Below are positions 1 through 4,773 of a DNA stretch of 5,547 bases, in pieces. Position 1 is the stretch's first letter, and each line of letters begins with the position of its first letter. Source of the stretch: Nitrospirota bacterium (GTDB lineage Bacteria; Nitrospirota; JACRHJ01); contig DAHWTK010000100.1 of NCBI GenBank assembly GCA_027328825.1, positions 1 to 5,547 of the forward strand, given 5' to 3'. The position numbers and the translations under genes were made by a program. Under the pieces are notes generated by a model. The model did not search any database. It was not told where the DNA came from and was given only the letters and a program-made list of their open reading frames with translations.

Positions 1-1
1 C

Positions 2-292
2 GCCGTCGCATCCGGTCTTTACGTAATATTCGGCGTGGAGTCGCCGATTGCGGCCTCGCCCACAGTCCAGAAGATCATGAGCGAGGGTTGGGAGAAGAAG
101 GTTGGCGGGAAGCTCGAATTCATTCCCGGAAAAGAGGACATGCTCGCCGCGACGCTCGCGCATATCGACAAAAAGCGTGAGGCCCTGAAACTCAGGAAAT
201 ACGAGAAGGGCAAGTTCGGCGTTGAGAAGGTGCTCATGTCCATGGCAGACCGCCGCAAGCTGGAGGCCCACAAGGGCGTCGGCGGGGTGTAA
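2..292 (+). CDS. cooS: Anaerobic CO dehydrogenase catalytic subunit, C-terminal end (5' truncated)
   Basis: Only the last 96 codons are present; the frame is open to the window edge, so the true start lies upstream. The visible protein begins AVASGLYVIFGVESPIAASP and continues through a GW-E-K-VGG-KL motif to a His-Ile-Asp-Lys-Lys-Arg-Glu-Ala-Leu segment. This matches the C-terminal Rossmann-like region of nickel-iron-sulfur CO dehydrogenases (CooS/AcsA), which oxidise CO or reduce CO2 in the cytoplasm. After the usual KR-AL ending there is a basic tail of about 30 residues (KYEKGKFGVEKVLMSMADRR and beyond). No cysteine is visible, as expected, since the metal-cluster ligands lie further upstream in this family. 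The downstream fhs gene suggests the CODH/ACS (AcsA) version rather than a stand-alone CooS, but that is inference: the acetyl-CoA synthase genes would lie outside the window. Family assignment is fairly secure; the subtype is not. Confidence 0.82.
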   Translation, partial: AVASGLYVIFGVESPIAASPTVQKIMSEGWEKKVGGKLEFIPGKEDMLAATLAHIDKKREALKLRKYEKGKFGVEKVLMSMADRRKLEAHKGVGGV

Positions 293-298
293 ATATAT

Positions 299-329
299 GG
301 GGCGGTCGAAAAGGCCGTCCCGTTTCTTT
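299..329 (+). terminator. Rho-independent terminator after the CO dehydrogenase gene
   Basis: Seven bases after the TAA stop, a GC-rich hairpin (GGGCGGTC, short A-rich loop, GGCCGTCCC, allowing one bulge and one G-U pair) is followed by the T-rich run TTTCTTT. It probably ends the CO dehydrogenase transcript and separates it from fhs. Confidence 0.6.
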
Positions 330-350
330 ACGGCGCTACGAAGACCGTAG

Positions 351-408
351 TAACTTCCCCTCAGTCCCCCTCTTAAAATAAGAGGGGGAAGCGAAGCAGG
401 GGGAGTTA
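351..408. repeat. Palindromic intergenic repeat (MITE/REP-like)
   Basis: A nearly symmetrical element is bounded by TAACTTCCCC on the left and GGGGGAGTTA on the right. Its core is a perfect 11-bp stem (365-375 with 379-389, TCCCCCTCTTA against its complement) around a 3-base AAA loop. The right arm carries an extra AGCGAAGC stretch that the left arm lacks, so the arms are imperfect. Outer TAAC/GTTA ends and C-runs of this form are typical of small dispersed palindromes between genes in some anaerobic bacteria. No transposase is visible, so if it moves it does so in trans. That it is multicopy in this genome is inference; only one copy is in the window. Confidence 0.7.
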
Positions 409-435
409 TGAGATTGTCATTGGGTGAAGGTTTTT

Positions 436-461
436 GCGGGGGCGCAATTTATTGCGCCCGC
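436..461 (+). promoter_or_regulatory. Leader hairpin upstream of fhs
   Basis: GGGCGCAA (440-447) and TTGCGCCC (452-459) form a perfect 8-bp stem with a TTTA loop. An outer GC pair (436-437 with 460-461) closes it if two Gs bulge. The run of Ts lies before the stem, not after it, so this is not a normal terminator on either strand. It sits about 35 bases before the fhs start codon and could affect mRNA stability or leader folding; no known riboswitch class is recognised. Confidence 0.4.
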
Positions 462-496
462 ATTCCTGGTCGTTTAACCGAAAGGGGGCATATCGA

Positions 497-2206
497 ATGG
501 CAAAGAAAAAGGTGGGCAGCGACATAGAAATAGCCCAGGCGGCTAAGATGCTGCCTGTAAGCAAGATAGCCGAGAGACTGGGGCTTAAGGAAGAAGAGCT
601 CGAATATTACGGGAAATACAAGGCAAAGGTAGACCTCTCCGTCCTCGGCAGGCTCGGCAAAAAGAAGAGCGGCAAGCTGATAGACGTGACGGCCATCACG
701 CCGACGCCTCTGGGCGAGGGCAAGACCACGACCTCTGTCGGTCTGGCGATGGGCATGAACTCGATCGGCAAGAATACCCTGCTCAACATCCGTCAGCCGA
801 GCCTCGGGCCGGTCTTCGGCATCAAGGGCGGCGCGGCTGGCGGCGGCTATGCGCAGGTAGTGCCTATGGAGGATTTCAACCTGCACTTCACCGGGGACAT
901 ACACGCGATAGGCGCGGCTCATAACCTGCTCTCCGCCTTCATCGAGAACCACCTTTACCACGGCAACAAGCTCGGAATAGACCCGCACTCCATTACTTGG
1001 AGGCGCGTCATGGACATCTCCGACAGAAGCCTCAGGGAGATTATCGTCGGCCTCGGCGGAAAGCTGAACGGCTATCCCAGGGAAAGCGGTTTTGACATAA
1101 CCGTCGCTTCCGAGGTCATGGCGATTATGGCCCTTACTACAAGCCTCAAGGACCTGCGCCAGAGGCTCTCCCGCATCGTCATCGGCACCACGAAGGACGG
1201 CAAGGCCGTTACAGCCGAAGACTTAAAATGTGCGGGCGCGATGGCCGTGCTCCTGAAGGACGCAATAAAGCCGACGCTTGTGCAGACACTTGAGAACACG
1301 CCGGCTTTCGTTCATTGCGGGCCTTTTGCGAACATAGCGCACGGGAACAGTTCAATAATAGCCGACCAGATTGGCGTGAAGCTTGCGGACTATGTCGTGA
1401 CGGAGTCCGGGTTCGGCGCGGACATGGGTGCGGAGAAGTTCATGGACATAAAATGCCGCTACTCCGGCATCACGCCGTCCTGCGTCGTCATCGTCGCCAC
1501 CATCCGCGCGCTCAAGATGCACGGAGGCACGGCGAAGGTCGTGGCCGGCAAGCCGCTCCCGAAGGAGCTGGTGAACGAAAACCTCGACTGGCTCCGCGAA
1601 GGGTGCAAAAACCTGGCAAAACAGATAGAAAACATGAAAAATTTCGGCGTGCCGGTCGTCGTGGCCGTGAACGCATTCGCCACGGACACGAAAAAGGAAA
1701 TAGACCTCTGCCGCAAGCTCGCCGTCGAGGCCGGAGCGGAAGACGCCGTCCTTAGCACACACTGGGCGGACGGAGGCAAGGGTTCCGTAAAGCTCGCCGA
1801 GGCTGTCGTCAAGGCATGCGACAGGCCGAGCAAGTTCAAGTTCCTCTATCCGCTTGAGGCGTCCATAAAAGAGAAGATAGAGACCATCGCAAAGAAGATA
1901 TACAATGCGAAGGACGTCACCTACGCCCCGGCTGCGGAGAAGAAGATAAAACTCTATACGGAGCTCGGGTTCGACAAGCTCCCGATATGCATGGCAAAGA
2001 CCCATCTCTCCATCTCGCACGACCCGGCCATGAAGAACGTTCCTTCTAACTACACCTTCCCGGTCAGGGACATCCGCGCCTCAGTGGGAGCGGGATTCCT
2101 CTATCCGCTCTGCGGCGACATGAGGACGATGCCCGGCCTTCCGTCTTCCCCGGCGGGAGAGAGGGTGGATCTCGACAAGGACGGCAAGATACTGGGGCTG
2201 TTCTAA
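497..2206 (+). CDS. fhs: Formate--tetrahydrofolate ligase (10-formyl-THF synthetase)
   Basis: This cytoplasmic enzyme joins formate to tetrahydrofolate using ATP, giving 10-formyl-THF, the entry step of the methyl branch of the Wood-Ljungdahl pathway. The 569-residue product is close to the usual 555-560. Family landmarks are all present: the nucleotide-binding TPTPLGEGKTTT loop (residues 68-79), the RQPSLGPVFGIKGGAAGGGY block (99-118) followed by PMEDFNLHFTGDIHA, HCGPFANIAHGNSS (273-286), and the C-terminal region with KTHLSISHDP, CGDMRTMPGLP and a final GLF. The ATG at 497 is chosen because an AAAGGGGG ribosome binding site (481-488) lies 8 bases upstream and MAKKK is a sensible start; the in-frame TTG at 434 lies before the leader hairpin and has no such site. 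The gene looks intact, has its own terminator, and is separated from the CO dehydrogenase gene by a terminator and a repeat, so it is probably transcribed alone. No clear promoter was found for it. Confidence 0.98.
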   Translation: MAKKKVGSDIEIAQAAKMLPVSKIAERLGLKEEELEYYGKYKAKVDLSVLGRLGKKKSGKLIDVTAITPTPLGEGKTTTSVGLAMGMNSIGKNTLLNIRQPSLGPVFGIKGGAAGGGYAQVVPMEDFNLHFTGDIHAIGAAHNLLSAFIENHLYHGNKLGIDPHSITWRRVMDISDRSLREIIVGLGGKLNGYPRESGFDITVASEVMAIMALTTSLKDLRQRLSRIVIGTTKDGKAVTAEDLKCAGAMAVLLKDAIKPTLVQTLENTPAFVHCGPFANIAHGNSSIIADQIGVKLADYVVTESGFGADMGAEKFMDIKCRYSGITPSCVVIVATIRALKMHGGTAKVVAGKPLPKELVNENLDWLREGCKNLAKQIENMKNFGVPVVVAVNAFATDTKKEIDLCRKLAVEAGAEDAVLSTHWADGGKGSVKLAEAVVKACDRPSKFKFLYPLEASIKEKIETIAKKIYNAKDVTYAPAAEKKIKLYTELGFDKLPICMAKTHLSISHDPAMKNVPSNYTFPVRDIRASVGAGFLYPLCGDMRTMPGLPSSPAGERVDLDKDGKILGLF

Positions 2207-2226
2207 ATCGGCAATATTTCTTTCTG

Positions 2227-2259
2227 AAAGGGAGGCGGATTTCGCCTCCCTTTTTTATT
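2227..2259 (+). terminator. Strong Rho-independent terminator of fhs
   Basis: A perfect 8-bp stem GGGAGGCG (2230-2237) / CGCCTCCC (2243-2250) with a 5-base loop is followed by six Ts and more T-rich sequence. AAA before the stem can pair with the first Ts, so it may also work weakly on the opposite strand. It lies 20 bases after the fhs stop codon. Confidence 0.92.
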
Positions 2260-2309
2260 TGCAACGTGTACGGTTTTTGTTAAAATAAAAAAACTTACTT
2301 AATAAATCA

Positions 2310-2323
2310 GAGCGATAGCGCTC
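2310..2323. promoter_or_regulatory. Palindrome, possible activator binding site
   Basis: GAGCG-ATAG-CGCTC is a perfect 5-bp inverted repeat with a 4-base centre. It lies about 150 bases upstream of the -24 element, within the usual range for enhancer sites of sigma-54 activators. The binding role is inferred from position and symmetry only. Confidence 0.35.
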
Positions 2324-2465
2324 AATTATTATGCGCGAAAACGAATATGGAATAAGATTTTGGCGATTAAGGCATGGCTCTCGTTAGTGTATCAACTTAT
2401 AAAAAAATTCATTGTAGAGATAGCTGTAAGGGGAATATGCAATCAAACAAAAATAATTTCAAATA

Positions 2466-2481
2466 TGGCAGGTAAATTGCA
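2466..2481 (+). promoter_or_regulatory. Sigma-54 (RpoN) -24/-12 promoter
   Basis: TGGCAGGTAAATTGCA matches the sigma-54 consensus TGGCACG-N4-TTGCA well. The essential GG (2467-2468) and GC (2479-2480) are separated by exactly 10 bases, and the TT before GC is present. Predicted transcription would start near 2492, about 40 bases before the ATG at 2531. If real, transcription of the MoaD-like/response-regulator pair needs an ATP-dependent enhancer-binding activator; none is encoded in the window. Confidence 0.7.
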
Positions 2482-2497
2482 AACATAAAATTCGGCA

Positions 2498-2513
2498 TAA
2501 CCCTTTAGGGTTA
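2498..2513. promoter_or_regulatory. Short palindrome in the 5' leader
   Basis: TAACCC-TTTA-GGGTTA is a perfect 6-bp inverted repeat lying between the predicted transcription start (about 2492) and the ribosome binding site (2520-2523) of the MoaD-like gene. It could be an RNA hairpin near the 5' end of the transcript or a DNA-binding site; it has no following T-run and so is not a terminator. Confidence 0.4.
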
Positions 2514-2530
2514 GAATATGGAGAAAGACA

Positions 2531-2773
2531 ATGCGGGTTGAACTCAGGCTACTGGCCTCCATGAGGCGATGCCTGCCGGAAAATGACAGGGCCAGAGGTA
2601 AAATGATATTCGACCTGAGCGACGGCACAACCTGCCGGGATCTGCTGGTAAAAGCGGACATATGGGGGCGTTCCACACTTGTGGTACTTGTGAACGGAAG
2701 ATACGCGGCCCCGGAAAGAGAGCTTTTAAACGGGGATGTCATTACCGTATTTCCGCCGGTAGCTGGGGGATGA
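2531..2773 (+). CDS. MoaD/ThiS-family ubiquitin-like sulfur-carrier protein
   Basis: This 80-residue protein begins MRVELRLLASMRRCLPEN and ends VITVFPPVAGG. The length, the N-terminal beta strand, the mid-protein VVLVNGR strand, the LNGDVITVFPPV segment and above all the terminal Gly-Gly are hallmarks of the MoaD/ThiS beta-grasp fold. In that family the terminal glycine is adenylated by a MoeB/ThiF-type enzyme and turned into a thiocarboxylate, which supplies sulfur for molybdopterin, thiazole or related products. FPPVAGG resembles MoaD more than ThiS, but the target is not determined, so no symbol is given. The ATG is supported by GGAG at 2520-2523, 7 bases upstream. No MoaE, MoeB or ThiG gene lies nearby; its partner is a response regulator that starts one base after the stop codon. 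It may supply a molybdenum/tungsten cofactor pathway (for example for formate dehydrogenase), or have a role tied to the signalling gene; both are inference. Confidence 0.87.
   Translation: MRVELRLLASMRRCLPENDRARGKMIFDLSDGTTCRDLLVKADIWGRSTLVVLVNGRYAAPERELLNGDVITVFPPVAGG
2765..2770 (+). promoter_or_regulatory. Ribosome binding site embedded in the Gly-Gly codons
   Basis: The last two codons of the MoaD-like gene, GGG GGA, form the Shine-Dalgarno-like sequence GGGGGA, 4 bases before the ATG of the response regulator at 2775. The stop codon TGA lies between them, so the two genes should be translationally coupled. Confidence 0.6.
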
Positions 2774-2774
2774 C

Positions 2775-3383
2775 ATGGCAAAATGCAGGGTTCTGCTTGT
2801 AGAAGACGAGGAGATTCTGCGCGCGAGCCTTTCGATGTTCCTGAGGAAGAACGGTTTTGAGGTGTTGGAGGCCCAGGACGAAGAAGGCGCTCTGGCCAGT
2901 CTGAAGGACGGGAAATTCAACCTCATAATTACAGACCTCTTTCTTGCGGACGGCAACGGTTTCGGGGTAATGAAATACCTCCAGGACTACTGCCAGGAGG
3001 CGAAATGCATAGTCATAACCGGCCATGCCTCGCTCGATTCCGCGATAAAGGCCCTGAGGAAAGGGGCTTTCGATTATCTTCTGAAGCCTTTCGAATTCGA
3101 CGAACTGAAATCCGCTATCGACCGCGCGCTCCTGAAACAATCCGAAGAAAAACTCATAAAGAAGCTCGATTACCAGAAAATATCGAAGAGCTATGGGCTT
3201 ACCAAAAAAGAAATGGAAATAATAAAAATAATAGTATCAAACGGCGCATCCAATGCGGACATATCGGAATCCCTGGGTATAAGCCGGAACACGGTAAAGG
3301 TTCACTTGAGGAACATATTCAGGAAAATGGGCGTGGAATCCAAGACCGCGCTGACGACGCTTCTAATCTCCGCCGAGTCTTAA
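2775..3383 (+). CDS. Response regulator, receiver plus LuxR-type HTH
   Basis: The 202-residue protein is a two-component transcription regulator. The receiver domain (about residues 4-120) has the acidic pair Glu10-Asp11, phosphate-accepting Asp54 in NLIITDLFL, Thr82 in VITGHAS, and Lys104 in the KPF motif, so it should be phosphorylatable. A linker of about 20 residues rich in Lys and Glu leads to a LuxR/GerE-type helix-turn-helix (about 140-200): LTKKEMEI, then GASNADISESLGISRNTVKV, then HLRNIFRKMGV. The receiver resembles those of NtrC-type regulators (ADGNGFGVM, AIKALRKGAFDYLLKPF), yet the output is LuxR-type with no AAA+ domain, so it cannot itself activate sigma-54 RNA polymerase. It starts one base after the MoaD-like stop codon and shares that gene's probable sigma-54 promoter. 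No cognate histidine kinase is in the window and its targets are unknown. Confidence 0.94.
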   Translation: MAKCRVLLVEDEEILRASLSMFLRKNGFEVLEAQDEEGALASLKDGKFNLIITDLFLADGNGFGVMKYLQDYCQEAKCIVITGHASLDSAIKALRKGAFDYLLKPFEFDELKSAIDRALLKQSEEKLIKKLDYQKISKSYGLTKKEMEIIKIIVSNGASNADISESLGISRNTVKVHLRNIFRKMGVESKTALTTLLISAES

Positions 3384-3470
3384 TAACACGTAAGCCGCTA
3401 AAGATAATATCTTCCAAATTGTTTACATTTCTGATAATCTAAAATCCATGTTTGTATGGTGAAAATCGAA

Positions 3471-3575
3471 ACCCCGTGTTCGCTAAAGTCCGTCACCACC
3501 GGACGCTTTTAAACGGGGGCCCAGCGACTTTCAAAGTCGCCGGATTCCAGACTAAAGCATTAGGGAATGACGTGC
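3471..3575. repeat. Run of hairpins, likely dispersed intergenic repeat
   Basis: Three inverted repeats stand in a row. First, CCCCGT (3472-3477) pairs with ACGGGG (3513-3518) and encloses GTCCG/CGGAC (3488-3492 with 3500-3504). Second, GCGACTT-TCA-AAGTCGC (3524-3540) is a perfect 7-bp stem. Third, ATTCC (3544-3548) pairs with GGAAT (3564-3568). The right end, reading GGATTCC and then AAAGCATTAGGGAATGACG, strongly resembles the ends of dispersed repeats (CGTCATTCCC on the other strand) common between genes in several anaerobic lineages; that resemblance is from memory. The inner GTCCG hairpin followed by GCTTTT could also serve as a weak terminator for the response regulator. No c-di-GMP riboswitch features are seen despite the PilZ gene downstream. 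Confidence 0.5.
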
Positions 3576-3643
3576 GACGGGGGCGGGATAAACATATGCC
3601 TGCATAAGGAGAGGGTGTCTTAGCTGTGATTTGAGGAGTTGAC

Positions 3644-4327
3644 ATGATTCAGGAAAAACGCGTATTCAAGAGAGTCCCTTTTACGGACAACGTCCTGATC
3701 AACGGTTCTATCCTCGTTAAGGGGATCGACATAAGCGAGGGCGGAATTTATGTCCATACCGGCAGGAAGTTCGCAATAGGGGACATTATCAGGATAGGCT
3801 TCCGCCTCGGAGCTACGGACCTCGACCTTATGGCGCAGGTTATGACATGCCAGGAGGCAATCGGCATGGGGCTTCAGTTTCTTAATCTGACGCCGTTTAC
3901 CAGGAAAACCATACTGGACTATATAGCCGTAAGCGGGGAGAAGACAAAAACGACCGTCCTGATAGTGGAGGACAACGAAGCCAGCCGCAGGATGAACAAG
4001 AGTAAGCTCATCCTGGACGGTTTTAGGGTCGTGGAGGCAGCCAACGGCATAGAGGCACTGAAGGCGCTCCAGAATTCCGTGCCGGATCTTATAGTGCTCG
4101 ATCTCTACATGGAGGGAATGGACGGCTTCAAGGTGCTCTCGTTCCTCAGGGCGGACGAGAAATACAGGAATATACCCGTGATGGTCCTGTCCGCGCGCGG
4201 AGACAAATCCGAGATAGAGAAAGCCATGGCCATGGGCGCGAACGCATTTCTTGTGAAGATGATGACCTCTCCGATAAAGCTTTCCGAGGCGGTAAAGAAG
4301 ATGGCCGGGCCTGCCAGAAAAGGCTGA
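3644..4327 (+). CDS. PilZ-receiver fusion protein (c-di-GMP effector)
   Basis: The 227-residue protein has two domains. The N-terminal PilZ domain (about residues 3-95) carries both c-di-GMP-binding motifs: Arg6-x3-Arg10 (RVFKR) and Asp29-x-Ser31-x2-Gly34 (DISEGG). A receiver domain (about 103-222) has Glu109-Asp110, phosphate-accepting Asp153 in LIVLDLYMEGMDGF, Ser183 in VMVLSARGD and Lys205. The normally conserved proline after that lysine is Met206 (VKMMTSP), a variation of the usual KP motif. There is no DNA-binding or enzymatic domain and no signal peptide, so it probably acts in the cytoplasm by protein contact, joining c-di-GMP level and phosphorylation state; motility or surface behaviour is the usual arena for such proteins, but no target gene is nearby. 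The ATG is supported by GAGGAG (3633-3638), 5 bases upstream. It lies 260 bases after the response regulator, with the hairpin repeat between, so it is probably a separate unit. Confidence 0.92.
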   Translation: MIQEKRVFKRVPFTDNVLINGSILVKGIDISEGGIYVHTGRKFAIGDIIRIGFRLGATDLDLMAQVMTCQEAIGMGLQFLNLTPFTRKTILDYIAVSGEKTKTTVLIVEDNEASRRMNKSKLILDGFRVVEAANGIEALKALQNSVPDLIVLDLYMEGMDGFKVLSFLRADEKYRNIPVMVLSARGDKSEIEKAMAMGANAFLVKMMTSPIKLSEAVKKMAGPARKG

Positions 4328-4330
4328 CAG

Positions 4331-4363
4331 AAAAGGCGCGGCCAAGGAACGACCGCGCCCGAA
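4331..4363 (-). terminator. Shared terminator hairpin between convergent genes
   Basis: GGCGCGG (4335-4341) and CCGCGCC (4353-4359) form a perfect 7-bp stem. On the minus strand the stem is directly followed by TTTTCTGT, a reasonable terminator tail for the secreted-protein gene whose stop is at 4385. On the plus strand the tail is weaker (CGAAGATTATTTT), but the hairpin may also stop transcription from the PilZ-receiver gene, whose stop codon lies just before it. Confidence 0.7.
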
Positions 4364-4384
4364 GATTATTTTAAATAGAATAGC

Positions 4385-4702
4385 CTAATCCGACACGGCG
4401 CACGACCGGCTTGCAGAATCGAAGCATACGAACTTGCCGGCAGGAGTTGCCTTGACGGAAACGCCTTCACTCGCCACGGGCCAGGGGTTCTGAACCGCCA
4501 TAAGGCCGTTTGAATCCAGGAAGGCGACATTGGGCGTAACATGGGTCGTTTCCGCATGGGACGGGGCCTGGATTGTAATCCACGCGTGGCCCATTGGGTC
4601 AAGGGAGTTGGAAGACCAGCCGTTCCCGGACCATGCCGACGCCGCGCCAGCTATTGCAAATACGAACAGACCGGCGCCTATTAAGATAGACAACTTTTTC
4701 AT
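4385..4702 (-). CDS. Small secreted protein of unknown function
   Basis: The 105-residue product starts MKKLSILIGAGLFVFAIAG and has a classical Sec signal peptide: two lysines, a hydrophobic core, and an ASA motif giving probable cleavage after Ala23. The mature part of about 82 residues is rich in Trp, Ser, Asn and Pro and has only two cysteines (Cys93 and Cys101) near the C-terminus, which could form a small disulfide loop. There is no lipobox cysteine after the signal, no haem CxxCH motif and no further membrane segment, so it should be soluble in the periplasm or outside the cell. I do not recognise the family. The ATG is well supported: GGAGG (plus-strand 4709-4713) lies 6 bases upstream, and an extended -10 promoter lies about 45 bases upstream. 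It converges with the PilZ-receiver gene and diverges from the transporter; neither arrangement indicates a function. Confidence 0.85.
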   Translation of the reverse strand: MKKLSILIGAGLFVFAIAGAASAWSGNGWSSNSLDPMGHAWITIQAPSHAETTHVTPNVAFLDSNGLMAVQNPWPVASEGVSVKATPAGKFVCFDSASRSCAVSD

Positions 4703-4718
4703 TCGGTTCCTCCGTTAT

Positions 4719-4747
4719 TTGTAATGATAATACTTTCTATTTATATT
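4719..4747 (+). promoter_or_regulatory. Sigma-70-type promoter for the transporter gene
   Basis: TTGTAA (4719-4724) and TATATT (4742-4747) are separated by 17 bases and match the -35 and -10 consensus at 4 and 5 of 6 positions. Transcription would start near 4754, about 20 bases before the proposed TTG start at 4774. The -10 overlaps that of the opposing promoter. Confidence 0.5.
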
Positions 4748-4753
4748 ATAGCA
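4745..4753 (-). promoter_or_regulatory. Extended -10 promoter for the secreted-protein gene
   Basis: Read on the minus strand, TGCTATAAT is a perfect extended -10 element (TGN plus TATAAT). No good -35 lies 17 bases upstream, which extended -10 promoters tolerate. The start would fall near 4738, leaving a leader of about 35 bases before the ATG at 4702. Confidence 0.65.
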
Positions 4754-4773
4754 CGAAAACGCGGCGGCGCGGT

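Larger units (their letters stand above)
2261..2530 (+). promoter_or_regulatory. AT-rich intergenic control region
   Basis: This stretch of about 270 bases holds no convincing gene and is clearly AT-richer than the genes around it (17 G/C in the 60 bases 2281-2340). It contains the palindrome at 2310-2323, the sigma-54 promoter match at 2466-2481 and the palindrome at 2498-2513, listed separately. The layout, with an AT-rich stretch and palindrome well upstream of a -24/-12 element, fits an enhancer-regulated promoter region for the following two genes. A weak sigma-70-like pair (TTGTTA near 2278, TAATAA 17 bases later) is too poor to call. Confidence 0.55.

Noticed and set aside
449..2020. 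Long open frames on the minus strand inside fhs (for example 449-988 and 1352-2020) and a plus-strand frame at 1315-1755
   Set aside because: They lie inside a clearly conserved gene, have no ribosome binding sites and give Arg/His-rich, low-complexity translations typical of shadow frames in GC-rich DNA.
2437..2475. A 12-codon open frame (ATG at 2437) with AAGGGG just upstream
   Set aside because: It lies upstream of the predicted sigma-54 transcription start and overlaps that promoter, so it would not be on the main transcript; too short to support alone.
3471..3575. c-di-GMP riboswitch upstream of the PilZ gene
   Set aside because: None of the conserved GEMM-type loop sequences are present, and the right part resembles a dispersed repeat.
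3585..3600. GG-N10-GC spacing upstream of the PilZ-receiver gene, resembling a second sigma-54 promoter
   Set aside because: Only the GG and GC positions fit; the conserved CACG and TT positions do not match, so it is likely chance.
4530..4724. Plus-strand open frame opposite the secreted protein
   Set aside because: The minus-strand gene has a signal peptide, ribosome binding site and promoter, whereas this frame has none of these.
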